The translations under genes were made by a program, and so were the position numbers. From Nostoc sp. NIES-4103 (lineage in GTDB: Bacteria > Cyanobacteriota > Cyanobacteriia > Cyanobacteriales > Nostocaceae): a stretch of DNA of 64,000 nt. The DNA is taken from NCBI RefSeq assembly GCF_002368335.1, contig NZ_AP018288.1, forward strand, positions 4,321,628 through 4,385,627, in the 5' to 3' direction. Positions within the stretch are counted from its first letter, which is position 1. Every line of letters starts with the position of its first letter. The notes below the pieces were generated by a model. It had not been told where the DNA came from. It worked only from the letters and a program-made list of their open reading frames with translations, and did no database searches. This document shows positions 25,350 to 32,630 of this stretch, in pieces.

Positions 25350-26948
25350 TTATATAATCGATGGCAGTCCTACTTGCTTCGGTTCAACAAAATTACCATC
25401 AAAACCTATTGTTTTATTTTCTACAGTCCTAGCATTAGCTAAAGCCTTGCGAAGTTCAGCACGTTCCATCTGATCCTGAATTCCACCCAGAATATAAATT
25501 AGTAACTTCGCTGCTAAATCTCGTCCCGCAACCTGCACCCGTTTCTTATTTGGATCATACAAAACACCATACCAAAGAGATTGTGGATACTCCATCCCAC
25601 TAAAACCGCCTTGTTGGTCGAATTTCCGCAACTTCTTAACAATATCTCCTAACGAAAAACCTTTTTTAAAAACTAATATTCCCAAAGCTTGGGCTATTGC
25701 GACTTGACCAACAGGACGGAACAGCATATTTCCTTCACCCCCTTCTTTTTCAAAACTGAAGCGTCGTAAAGGTGGTGTATCTTCTTCTTCCAGCAGCTTA
25801 TAACTAGGAAGACTCGCCAAACCATCAAATAGTTGTTTAAATTCCTTAATTCCCTGTTCAAGTTCCTCATCTTCTGGTCGCATAGGAATTAAACCTTTTT
25901 CTAAAGGTTTCCAATGAGGAAATTTTTGCCCTAAATATCGTTCAGACATATCATGGAGGGCTTGCAGCGTTGTTAAAACTGTAGAATTCGCTGCTACCGT
26001 CGCACTATTCCAATTAATGCGAGGGTTGCGGCCCTGGCGTTGTTCTAAAAGTGGATGAGTAACTGCTATTTTTCTCGCAACAATTGAAAAACCATCATCT
26101 TCATTTAGCTGTGCTAACTGACCTTTAGTTAAAGGTGCAGCCATTAAGTTGACATGCACAAAGATGGATCTTACCCTTCGCCTCGCCTGAGTACGAGTTT
26201 CCCCAGCCGCAACCGCACAAATAAACTCAATACCAATCTTTTCTTTAGGCAAGTTTTGCAAATAATCCAAGTCTACTTGGTACTGTTCTATCAAATCATC
26301 TACAGTAATAAAACTTTCGTCAGCAGTTTTATCTTTTTTATAACGCTGAAGTTTGCGAGTTTTTATTAACTCTATTAACCCCTGCACACCCATTAATCGA
26401 TGTTGACCATCTAATGCATAAATGGTTACATCCTCTTCAGAAACATTCAATAGACCAACCTTACCATCTGCATCTAAAGGCGTAAAATCGGTAGTAGATT
26501 TTTTGGCGCGTCCCTCACTATCCCACTCACCAGCTTTGAGATTATCTACCCACGGTTGATTAATAACCACCAGAACCGGGGGAAACTTATGATTTGTCCG
26601 CGCTGCTAAATACTGTACTAGAGGTGCTTGACGTGACCAATCAAGGGGACGCTGCTGAATTTCATCAATGCTATCAGCATCAATTTCGATGTTATCAGTC
26701 TCTGGATTGTACTTTTTCTGAAGCAACGGTAACCCAGAGGCGAAGTGAACACGACCTGCAAACCATTCCAAAGTTACGGAGCCAACATAAGCCTCAGTAC
26801 CACCCATCTCTGTTTTTTGAACCAGAATCTGATCCTTTCTTTGCAGGAACTTCTCTAGTAGTAAAGCAAGTACCTGTTTATCCTTGGTTTCCCGTTCTAG
26901 ATACTCTTTTGCAATGTCAGCAGTTGGATCAAATGTACTATCTCTCAT
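25350..26948 (-). CDS. dndB: Second, larger DndB-type DGQHR-domain protein (532 aa)
   Basis: This protein has LDGQHRLMGVQGL (residues 179-191) and IFVHVNLMAAPLTKGQLAQLNEDD (about 270-293), matching the DGQHR core. An extended N-terminus (1-100) and a C-terminal helical extension (about 380-532) make it longer than usual DndB. It is the promoter-proximal gene of the minus-strand pair, starting 187 bp from dndC. The first of two 14-bp palindromes lies 3 bp upstream of its start codon, so it, or its sister, is a good candidate autoregulator. The two DGQHR proteins share little outside the core, so they are ancient paralogues rather than a recent duplication. Confidence 0.82.
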   Translation of the reverse strand: MRDSTFDPTADIAKEYLERETKDKQVLALLLEKFLQRKDQILVQKTEMGGTEAYVGSVTLEWFAGRVHFASGLPLLQKKYNPETDNIEIDADSIDEIQQRPLDWSRQAPLVQYLAARTNHKFPPVLVVINQPWVDNLKAGEWDSEGRAKKSTTDFTPLDADGKVGLLNVSEEDVTIYALDGQHRLMGVQGLIELIKTRKLQRYKKDKTADESFITVDDLIEQYQVDLDYLQNLPKEKIGIEFICAVAAGETRTQARRRVRSIFVHVNLMAAPLTKGQLAQLNEDDGFSIVARKIAVTHPLLEQRQGRNPRINWNSATVAANSTVLTTLQALHDMSERYLGQKFPHWKPLEKGLIPMRPEDEELEQGIKEFKQLFDGLASLPSYKLLEEEDTPPLRRFSFEKEGGEGNMLFRPVGQVAIAQALGILVFKKGFSLGDIVKKLRKFDQQGGFSGMEYPQSLWYGVLYDPNKKRVQVAGRDLAAKLLIYILGGIQDQMERAELRKALANARTVENKTIGFDGNFVEPKQVGLPSII

Positions 26949-26951
26949 AAC

Positions 26952-27028
26952 AGTTTTTAAAAACTAGGTGGTATACTAAGCTTAATTTTCTAGAAATGCG
27001 GGAATATTTGGACAAGTTTTTAAAAACT
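26952..27028. promoter_or_regulatory. Twin perfect palindromes in the dndB/dndC divergent promoter
   Basis: AGTTTTTAAAAACT occurs at 26952-26965 and again, identically, at 27015-27028. Each is a perfect 14-bp palindrome. Their centres are 63 bp apart, almost exactly six helical turns, so both face the same side of the DNA. They flank the space where both divergent promoters must lie. Confidence 0.8.
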
Positions 27029-27134
27029 TTAATTAAGTACAATCCGCTTACAGAGGTTTAGCTGTGAAGTGGTGAATTATATTCCCCAGATTTTAGATAT
27101 GAGGTAACGCCCGTGTTTTCAGAGGTAGGGAGAA

Positions 27135-28736
27135 ATGACTACAGCACAACAACCAGAAAATAAAGGTCAGCAAACGCGTACTGTAGCAGATTTAGTGGAA
27201 GATATACAAGCTCTTACTACCGAAATACAAGAATTGTATTGCTTAGACCAAATACCTTGGGTTGTGGGCTACTCAGGTGGTAAAGATAGCACAGCGACTT
27301 TGCAGCTTGTCTGGAATGCGATCGCAGGACTTCCACCTGAGAAAAGAACCAAAACGATCTACGTTATTACCACAGACACACTGGTAGAAAATCCTATTGT
27401 CGCTGCGTGGGTACGCAATTCTCTAAAACAGATGAAATCTGAAGCCCAAGCCCAAGGATTACCATTTGAACCCCATCTGTTACAGCCAGAACCTAAAGAG
27501 ACATTTTGGGTAGGTTTAATTGGTAAAGGGTACCCAGCACCAAGAGGAAAATTTCGCTGGTGTACAGAACGTCTCAAAATTAATCCCTCTAATCGCTTTA
27601 TTCGTGACGTTATCCGAGCCAGTGGGGAAGCCATTGTTGTATTGGGTACTCGTAAGGCTGAAAGTACAAAACGCGCTCTTCGGATGAAAAAATTTGAAGC
27701 CAAGAGGGTACGCGATCGCCTCAGCCCTAACATGAATTTACCCAACTCTCTAGTTTATAGTCCTATTGAAGACTGGCAAAATGATGAAGTTTGGATTTAT
27801 TTAATGCAGTGGCAAAATCCTTGGGGATACAGCAATAAAGATTTATTCGCTATGTATAGAGGTGCTTCTGCTGATAATGAATGTCCTTTAGTTGTTGATA
27901 CATCTACTCCTAGTTGTGGTAGCTCTCGTTTTGGTTGCTGGGTTTGTACATTAGTTAGTCAGGATAAATCACTGGCAGCTATGATTCAAAATGACGAAGA
28001 AAAAGAATGGATGCAACCTCTACTTGATTTACGTAAAGAATTGGATGCTGAAGAAAACCGTGAGAGACGGGATTTTCGACGTAGAAATGGTGATGTCCAG
28101 CTGTATGAGCGTAACTTAGAGGGTGAAATATCTGTTGAGCCTATTCCAGGCCCATATCTTAAAGAAGCGCGAGAAGACTGGTTAAGGAAGCTACTTACAG
28201 TTGAAAAACAAATTCGACAAACTGCACCAGAAAATATGCGCGATATTACCCTAATCACTCCTGAAGAACTGAGTGAAATTCGCCGCATCTGGCTAGAAGA
28301 AAGACATGAATTTGATGATAGTTTACCCCGCATTTATCAAGAAGTGACTGGAGAAGAATTTAAAGATACCCGTCCTGGTGCTGGCTATAGTTTACTGGGT
28401 AGCGATGAATGGACTGTACTAGAAGAAATTTGCGAAGATGATCCAATGCACTTGGAATTGATGGCTAAATTATTAGACACAGAACGCCAGTATCGAAAAA
28501 TGGCTCGTCGTGTCGGAATATACGACACTCTAGAGAATTGTTTTAAGACGAGTTCGCGTTCTCCAGAGGAAGCGATTAAAAATGCTCACTTGAAACGCGA
28601 TTTAAAAACAGCGATTGATCAAGGTGATGTAAAAAAAGTCAAGCAGCTAACTTTGGGGGATGCTGTAGATGAAGGTAACAATGAAAGTGGTAAACAATCT
28701 AATTGGGCAAGTATCAAGTTCAAAAGTAATTCGTAA
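27135..28736 (+). CDS. dndC: DNA sulfur modification protein DndC
   Basis: DndC is a PAPS-reductase-like ATP pyrophosphatase with an iron-sulfur cluster, central to replacing a non-bridging phosphate oxygen of DNA with sulfur. The PP-loop is SGGKDST (47-53). FRWCTERLK (Cys143) and the cluster Cys250, Cys261, Cys268, Cys271 (CGSSRFGCWVC region) provide the Fe-S ligands. Length (533 aa) and motif order are normal. The stop codon and the last residues (SNS) are encoded by the first units of a heptamer array. It is divergent from the dndB pair. Confidence 0.97.
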   Translation: MTTAQQPENKGQQTRTVADLVEDIQALTTEIQELYCLDQIPWVVGYSGGKDSTATLQLVWNAIAGLPPEKRTKTIYVITTDTLVENPIVAAWVRNSLKQMKSEAQAQGLPFEPHLLQPEPKETFWVGLIGKGYPAPRGKFRWCTERLKINPSNRFIRDVIRASGEAIVVLGTRKAESTKRALRMKKFEAKRVRDRLSPNMNLPNSLVYSPIEDWQNDEVWIYLMQWQNPWGYSNKDLFAMYRGASADNECPLVVDTSTPSCGSSRFGCWVCTLVSQDKSLAAMIQNDEEKEWMQPLLDLRKELDAEENRERRDFRRRNGDVQLYERNLEGEISVEPIPGPYLKEAREDWLRKLLTVEKQIRQTAPENMRDITLITPEELSEIRRIWLEERHEFDDSLPRIYQEVTGEEFKDTRPGAGYSLLGSDEWTVLEEICEDDPMHLELMAKLLDTERQYRKMARRVGIYDTLENCFKTSSRSPEEAIKNAHLKRDLKTAIDQGDVKKVKQLTLGDAVDEGNNESGKQSNWASIKFKSNS

Positions 28737-28809
28737 TTCGTAATTCGTAATTCGTAATTCGTAATTCGTAATTCGTAATTCGTAATTCGTAATTCGTAAT
28801 TCGTAATTA
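28726..28809. repeat. STRR heptamer array (GTAATTC)x12 at the dndC stop
   Basis: Eleven perfect GTAATTC units are followed by one GTAATTA, 84 bp in all. The array begins inside dndC and supplies its TAA. Its length and unit order are identical to the array at 31543. Confidence 0.97.
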
Positions 28810-28832
28810 CTGTTTGGTTACGTCGTGTTGTA

Positions 28833-29078
28833 CTAGGTTTTTTTATCGTCTTCATCGGAATCTTCCAAATACAGCCTGATAAATTCTTCCGCCGCTGCTG
28901 AATTAATTTTCTTCAGTGCATTGCGAATTTCTAGAACCGCCTCGGCTACGGGATCTGTCATCTCGTTAACCCAGCGGTGTACATTGGGACGACCGGTTCC
29001 CATCGTCACAGCTAACTTGTTTTGGCTGATGCCATAGATTTCTAACACCTGTTTAAGCGCTTTGCCTGCTTTTCCCAT
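28833..29078 (-). CDS. XRE-type helix-turn-helix regulator
   Basis: This 81-aa protein is essentially a single Cro/C1 domain. ALKQVLEIYGISQNKLAVTMGTGRPNVHRWVNE (about 7-39) has the HTH at residues 17-38. A helical acidic tail (YLEDSDEDDKK) follows. It is encoded opposite to dndC and dndD and sits between them, with an inverted-repeat operator candidate upstream at 29127-29168. A role as local regulator of the island is plausible but unproven. Confidence 0.88.
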   Translation of the reverse strand: MGKAGKALKQVLEIYGISQNKLAVTMGTGRPNVHRWVNEMTDPVAEAVLEIRNALKKINSAAAEEFIRLYLEDSDEDDKKT

Positions 29079-29126
29079 GCCTTTGATTGTGTCAAAGGCT
29101 TATAACCGAGTAAATGTTCTGTATAT

Positions 29127-29168
29127 GTAACAAACAGTGTAAGATAGTATTGTTACTTTTAAGTAACA
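29127..29168. promoter_or_regulatory. Operator candidate upstream of the XRE gene
   Basis: TGTTACTT-TT-AAGTAACA (29151-29168) is a perfect 8-bp inverted repeat. A further GTAACA half-site lies at 29127-29132. The location, about 50-90 bp upstream of the minus-strand start, suits autoregulation by the XRE protein. Confidence 0.65.
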
Positions 29169-29200
29169 GAACTTTTTGTTAAAAAATTAAGTAATCCTCA

Positions 29201-29455
29201 ATGACTACAAGCTTTTTGGTTAATGCCTTTCCAACCCCCACACCGTCAATTTCTTCCAGCACCCCCGCAGAAATAACATCAAGCAGAGAACCTGTGAGAG
29301 TGGTAATTTTTGGTTCTAAAACAGGTGTCAATAGCACAATTCTCACCTTGTACAAACTCGGTTTTGCCCAAGTTAACGAATGGAGTCCTCTATTACCTAG
29401 TTCCAACCCTGGCGAATTCATGAGTATATTAGTACGGTACATTTTGAGGGCTTGA
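29201..29455 (+). CDS. Small conserved cyanobacterial hypothetical protein
   Basis: This 84-aa protein has the C-terminal segment LYKLGFAQVNEWSPLLPSSNPGEFMSIL (in pieces, about 50-78). It is typical of a short family widespread in Nostocales, often in several copies and near mobile or defence loci, with no known function. The N-terminus is Ser/Thr/Pro-rich and may be poorly conserved, and the start is uncertain. The opposite-strand frame over the same interval has no such family features and is taken as a shadow. Confidence 0.65.
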   Translation: MTTSFLVNAFPTPTPSISSSTPAEITSSREPVRVVIFGSKTGVNSTILTLYKLGFAQVNEWSPLLPSSNPGEFMSILVRYILRA

Positions 29456-29527
29456 CTATTATTCAGGTAGTAGAAAATATGATAGGGTGGGCAATGCACA
29501 CCCTATAAAAAATACTTAAACCCTAAA

Positions 29528-29552
29528 ATTACGAATTACGAATTACGAATTA
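29528..29552. repeat. Reverse-oriented STRR heptamers (ATTACGA) before dndD
   Basis: Three ATTACGA units plus a partial one, the complement of the GTAATTC heptamer, end 5 bp before the dndD ATG. They occupy the place where a ribosome-binding site would be expected, and none is obvious. Confidence 0.9.
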
Positions 29553-29557
29553 ATTAA

Positions 29558-31546
29558 ATGATATTTCTTGAATTAGTACTACAAAACTTTGGCCCTTACT
29601 GTGGTCGTCAAGTTATTAACCTTGACCCCAAAATCGATGAAGAAAACTCTTGTCCAATCATCCTCTTAGGCGGGATGAATGGTGGGGGAAAAACTACCCT
29701 CATGGATGCTATTCGTCTTGCACTTTATGGACAACGCGCCCAATGTTCTACGCGCAACAATTTGAGTTATAGCGATTTCCTCACACAATGCGTTAACAGC
29801 TATGCTGATCCAACAGAAAAAACACGTCTTGAATTGGTTTTTGAACACATTGAAAACGACAAGCCAGTAAAATACCGTGTTGTGCGGACTTGGGAAAAAA
29901 ATCCTAAAGACGGTAAAGACCACTTGGGAATTTTAGATGCTCAAGAATGGCTGGACACAGCTTTAGTTAATATTTGGGATGAGTATATTGAAAATCTCCT
30001 TCCATTAGGAATCTCTAATTTATTTCTCTTTGATGGAGAACAGGTTAAAGAACTGGCAGAACAAGAAGTACCTCCACCAATTTTAGTAGATGCTATTCGC
30101 GGACTTTTGGGTTTAGAATTAGCGGAACGTTTAGCAGTTGATATCGAAATTTTAGTCAACCGCAAACGCAAAGAACTGGCTGATAGTAAGGATTTAGCAG
30201 ATTTAGAGGAAATTGAAGAAAAACTCAAACAGCAACAGAATGAATATGAAATTACTCATAACCAGTTAGAAGAATTAAAAATAGAATTACAAAAAGCTGA
30301 ACAAGAAAAACAAGAAAAATTTGATAAATTTGTTTCCGAAGGTGGTAAAATTGCAGGAGAACGCAATCAATTAGAATTACAGCAAAAGCAAAAGACTGCT
30401 GAAGTAGAACAAGCACGTCAGGGAATGTGCGAATTAGCAGCAGACATTTTACCCTTAGCTTTGATTGAAAATTTACTTACTCAAGTGCAAAGACAGGGAG
30501 AAACAGAGTTTCGCATTCAACAGGCACAAGTAGCAAGTGATTTATTGTTTGAGCGAGATCAACGTCTACTCAAGTGGATTAGTCAAGTAGGTATTTCCGA
30601 AGAACAAGTAGAAAAAATTAAAGTCTTCTTAGCACAAGATGAAGAGACATTACGAGCAAGTTTTATCCAAGCGGAAGAATCTTGGTTATTAGCTGATGCT
30701 GAAACTTTGAGCCAATTGGGTAATGTTTTCTATTATTTACATAATTTTAAAAATATTGCCAAGCAGCAAATAAATATTCTCAAAAATAAAGAAGAAGAAA
30801 TTGACACGCTAGAAAGACAAATTCAAACAGCAGCCGAACCAGAAGCTTATAGACAATTAGTAGGTGCATTAGAAGCAGCACAAAATAAAGTTGCTGAAAT
30901 TAAAGCTACTAGCGAAGTTGCTAAACGTCGCTGTGATGAATTAGATGCTGAGATTAAAAATATTAAGAAGGACTTACAAGAATATACTAAGCAAAATCTT
31001 GACCGCAAAAACTACGAACATATTATTGCGTCTGCTGGTAAAGTTCAAAATACACTAAAGATTTTTCGGGAAAAATTAACCCTGAGAAAACTGAACAAAC
31101 TAGAAATCGATGTTACAGAGTGCTTCCGTTATCTGCTGCACAAATCTGATTTAGTGCATCGCATCGCCATTGACACCAATACCTTCAGCCTTTCCCTTTA
31201 TGACTTAAACGGTCAACTCGTTCCCAAACATCGCCTCTCAGCCGGTGAAAAACAACTATTAGCGATCGCTTTCCTTTGGGGTTTAGCCAGAGTCTCTGGA
31301 CGCCGCCTACCAGTAGCAATAGACACACCACTAGGCAGACTCGACTCCTCCCACCGCAGCAACTTAGTTGAACGCTACTTTCCATCCGCCAGCCATCAAG
31401 TAATTCTGCTATCCACTGACACCGAAATCGGTAAAAAAGAAGTAGAAACACTGCGAAACAATGAAGCGATCGCCCGCCAATACCTCCTCAAATACGACTC
31501 CACCACCCGCCAAACAACAGTAGTAGAAAATCAATATTTTTGGTAA
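29558..31546 (+). CDS. dndD: DNA sulfur modification protein DndD
   Basis: DndD is the SMC-like ATPase of the DndCDE complex, thought to open or nick DNA for sulfur insertion. The 662-aa protein begins FLELVLQNFGPYCGRQVINL with Walker A LLGGMNGGGKTTLMD (36-50). FLFDGEQVKELAE lies at about 155-167, then a long coiled coil (about 190-530). The signature LSAGEKQLLAIAFLWGLARVSG (about 559-580) and Walker B VAIDTPLGRLDS (about 585-596) follow. All ATPase motifs are intact. The stop TAA lies in the first unit of the downstream heptamer array. Confidence 0.96.
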   Translation: MIFLELVLQNFGPYCGRQVINLDPKIDEENSCPIILLGGMNGGGKTTLMDAIRLALYGQRAQCSTRNNLSYSDFLTQCVNSYADPTEKTRLELVFEHIENDKPVKYRVVRTWEKNPKDGKDHLGILDAQEWLDTALVNIWDEYIENLLPLGISNLFLFDGEQVKELAEQEVPPPILVDAIRGLLGLELAERLAVDIEILVNRKRKELADSKDLADLEEIEEKLKQQQNEYEITHNQLEELKIELQKAEQEKQEKFDKFVSEGGKIAGERNQLELQQKQKTAEVEQARQGMCELAADILPLALIENLLTQVQRQGETEFRIQQAQVASDLLFERDQRLLKWISQVGISEEQVEKIKVFLAQDEETLRASFIQAEESWLLADAETLSQLGNVFYYLHNFKNIAKQQINILKNKEEEIDTLERQIQTAAEPEAYRQLVGALEAAQNKVAEIKATSEVAKRRCDELDAEIKNIKKDLQEYTKQNLDRKNYEHIIASAGKVQNTLKIFREKLTLRKLNKLEIDVTECFRYLLHKSDLVHRIAIDTNTFSLSLYDLNGQLVPKHRLSAGEKQLLAIAFLWGLARVSGRRLPVAIDTPLGRLDSSHRSNLVERYFPSASHQVILLSTDTEIGKKEVETLRNNEAIARQYLLKYDSTTRQTTVVENQYFW

Positions 31547-31626
31547 TTCGTAATTCGTAATTCGTAATTCGTAATTCGTAATTCGTAATTCGTAATTCGT
31601 AATTCGTAATTCGTAATTCGTAATTA
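31543..31626. repeat. STRR heptamer array (GTAATTC)x12 between dndD and the four-helix-bundle gene
   Basis: The array has 84 bp: eleven GTAATTC units plus GTAATTA, the same as the array at 28726. It fills the whole gap between two convergent genes and supplies both stop codons (dndD at 31544-31546; four-helix-bundle gene at 31624-31626). Confidence 0.97.
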
Positions 31627-31980
31627 TTTTCCTTTGAGTTTTTTGGTGGAGGTAACTAGAATCTTGCCAATTTCGTTTGCTTCTTGGAGAAGTAGCTGGA
31701 ACCTTTGTTTATCAACTAATTCAGATTCAATTAAGATTTCCAACCAGTATTGGGTTTCTCTTGCTTCTTTCAAAGCGATTTCTAATTTGTTGATAAAATC
31801 TTTGTCAGATTGGGCAGACTGAGCTTCTCGGCAATTTGCACCTATCGAAGTACCAGAACGGAGAAGCTGTTTGGAGAGGGTTCGATAAATTCCGGGTTTT
31901 TCATCTAAAAAGCAACCAGCTTTAACAATTCTGATTGCAAAGCTTTTTGTCCGCTCAGTAATACTAATATTAGTTACCAT
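31624..31980 (-). CDS. Four-helix-bundle protein (23S rRNA intervening-sequence protein family)
   Basis: This 118-aa protein has the family signature TERTKSFAIRIVKAGCFL (about 8-25), LSKQLLRSGTSIGANCREAQSAQS (about 35-58, the conserved RSGTSIGAN), and DFINKLEIALKEARETQYWLEIL (about 61-83). The family was first found in IVS elements of 23S rRNA and is common as a free-standing, often mobile gene near repeats. It lies on the opposite strand between dndD and dndE, splitting what is normally a dndCDE operon. Biochemical role is unknown; nucleic-acid binding is suspected for the family. Confidence 0.92.
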   Translation of the reverse strand: MVTNISITERTKSFAIRIVKAGCFLDEKPGIYRTLSKQLLRSGTSIGANCREAQSAQSDKDFINKLEIALKEARETQYWLEILIESELVDKQRFQLLLQEANEIGKILVTSTKKLKGK

Positions 31981-32164
31981 ATGTTTTAGTTGAGATGAGA
32001 ATAAAAATCTATCCCATGTCCCAAGAAAAAACCACAGTCTAATACCATTTTTATATTAAGATGCACAGAAATAACCCCATCACCTGCGGCATCTCCCTGA
32101 ATTTGCGCTTAGGTTAGGAGGGGTCAAAAAAATATGCAGCTTCACAGAGAATTAGTATAAAACA

Positions 32165-32195
32165 ATTACGAATTACGAATTACGAATTACGAATT
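32165..32195. repeat. Reverse-oriented STRR heptamers before dndE
   Basis: Four ATTACGA units (the last partial) end 3 bp before the dndE ATG, mirroring the arrangement upstream of dndD. Confidence 0.92.
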
Positions 32196-32198
32196 ATT

Positions 32199-32585
32199 AT
32201 GGAATCCCCAATCGAAAGAATTAAACTATCCCAAACAGCCAAAGACCAACTCCTCAAACTCAAACGTAACACCAAAATCGACCAATGGAATATTTTATGC
32301 CGTTGGGCGTTTTGTCGTTCCCTAGCAGAACCAACTCCACCCTCCCCCGTACCAATTCCCCAAGATAGCAACGTCGAAATGACTTGGCGCGTCTTTGGCG
32401 GTGAAATGTCCGATATTCTCCTCCTCGCCCTCAAACAACGCTGTTACAATGATGGTTTAGGTACAGACAAAGAAACCCTAGCCACTCAATTCCGCTTACA
32501 CTTACACCGTGGCATTGGTTACTTAGCAGGCGACCCAAATATCAAGAAAATTGAAGATTTAATTGAATTAGCGGTTAAAGATTGA
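32199..32585 (+). CDS. dndE: DNA sulfur modification protein DndE
   Basis: DndE is a small helical protein that binds nicked DNA in the DndCDE complex. The 128-aa sequence begins IERIKLSQTAKDQLLKLKRNTKI, then WNILCRWAFCRSLAEP, the core FGGEMSDILLLALKQRC, and LHRGIGYLAGDPNIKKIEDLI. These match the DndE family, including the basic N-terminal helix and the HRGIGYL motif. The gene is separated from dndD by the inserted minus-strand gene but remains on the dndC/dndD strand, just before the methyltransferase. Confidence 0.94.
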   Translation: MESPIERIKLSQTAKDQLLKLKRNTKIDQWNILCRWAFCRSLAEPTPPSPVPIPQDSNVEMTWRVFGGEMSDILLLALKQRCYNDGLGTDKETLATQFRLHLHRGIGYLAGDPNIKKIEDLIELAVKD

Positions 32586-32630
32586 AAGGATATTAGTTAA
32601 CAGTTAATAGTTAACAGTTAACTGAATATT

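Noticed and set aside
29179..29499. 106-aa minus-strand frame opposite the small conserved ORF
   Set aside because: The plus-strand frame carries the family-like WSPLLPSSNPGEF segment, so the minus-strand frame is a shadow.
28726..31626. Heptamer arrays could be mistaken for a CRISPR
   Set aside because: Units are 7 bp, perfectly tandem and without spacers; no cas genes are near. They are STRR repeats.
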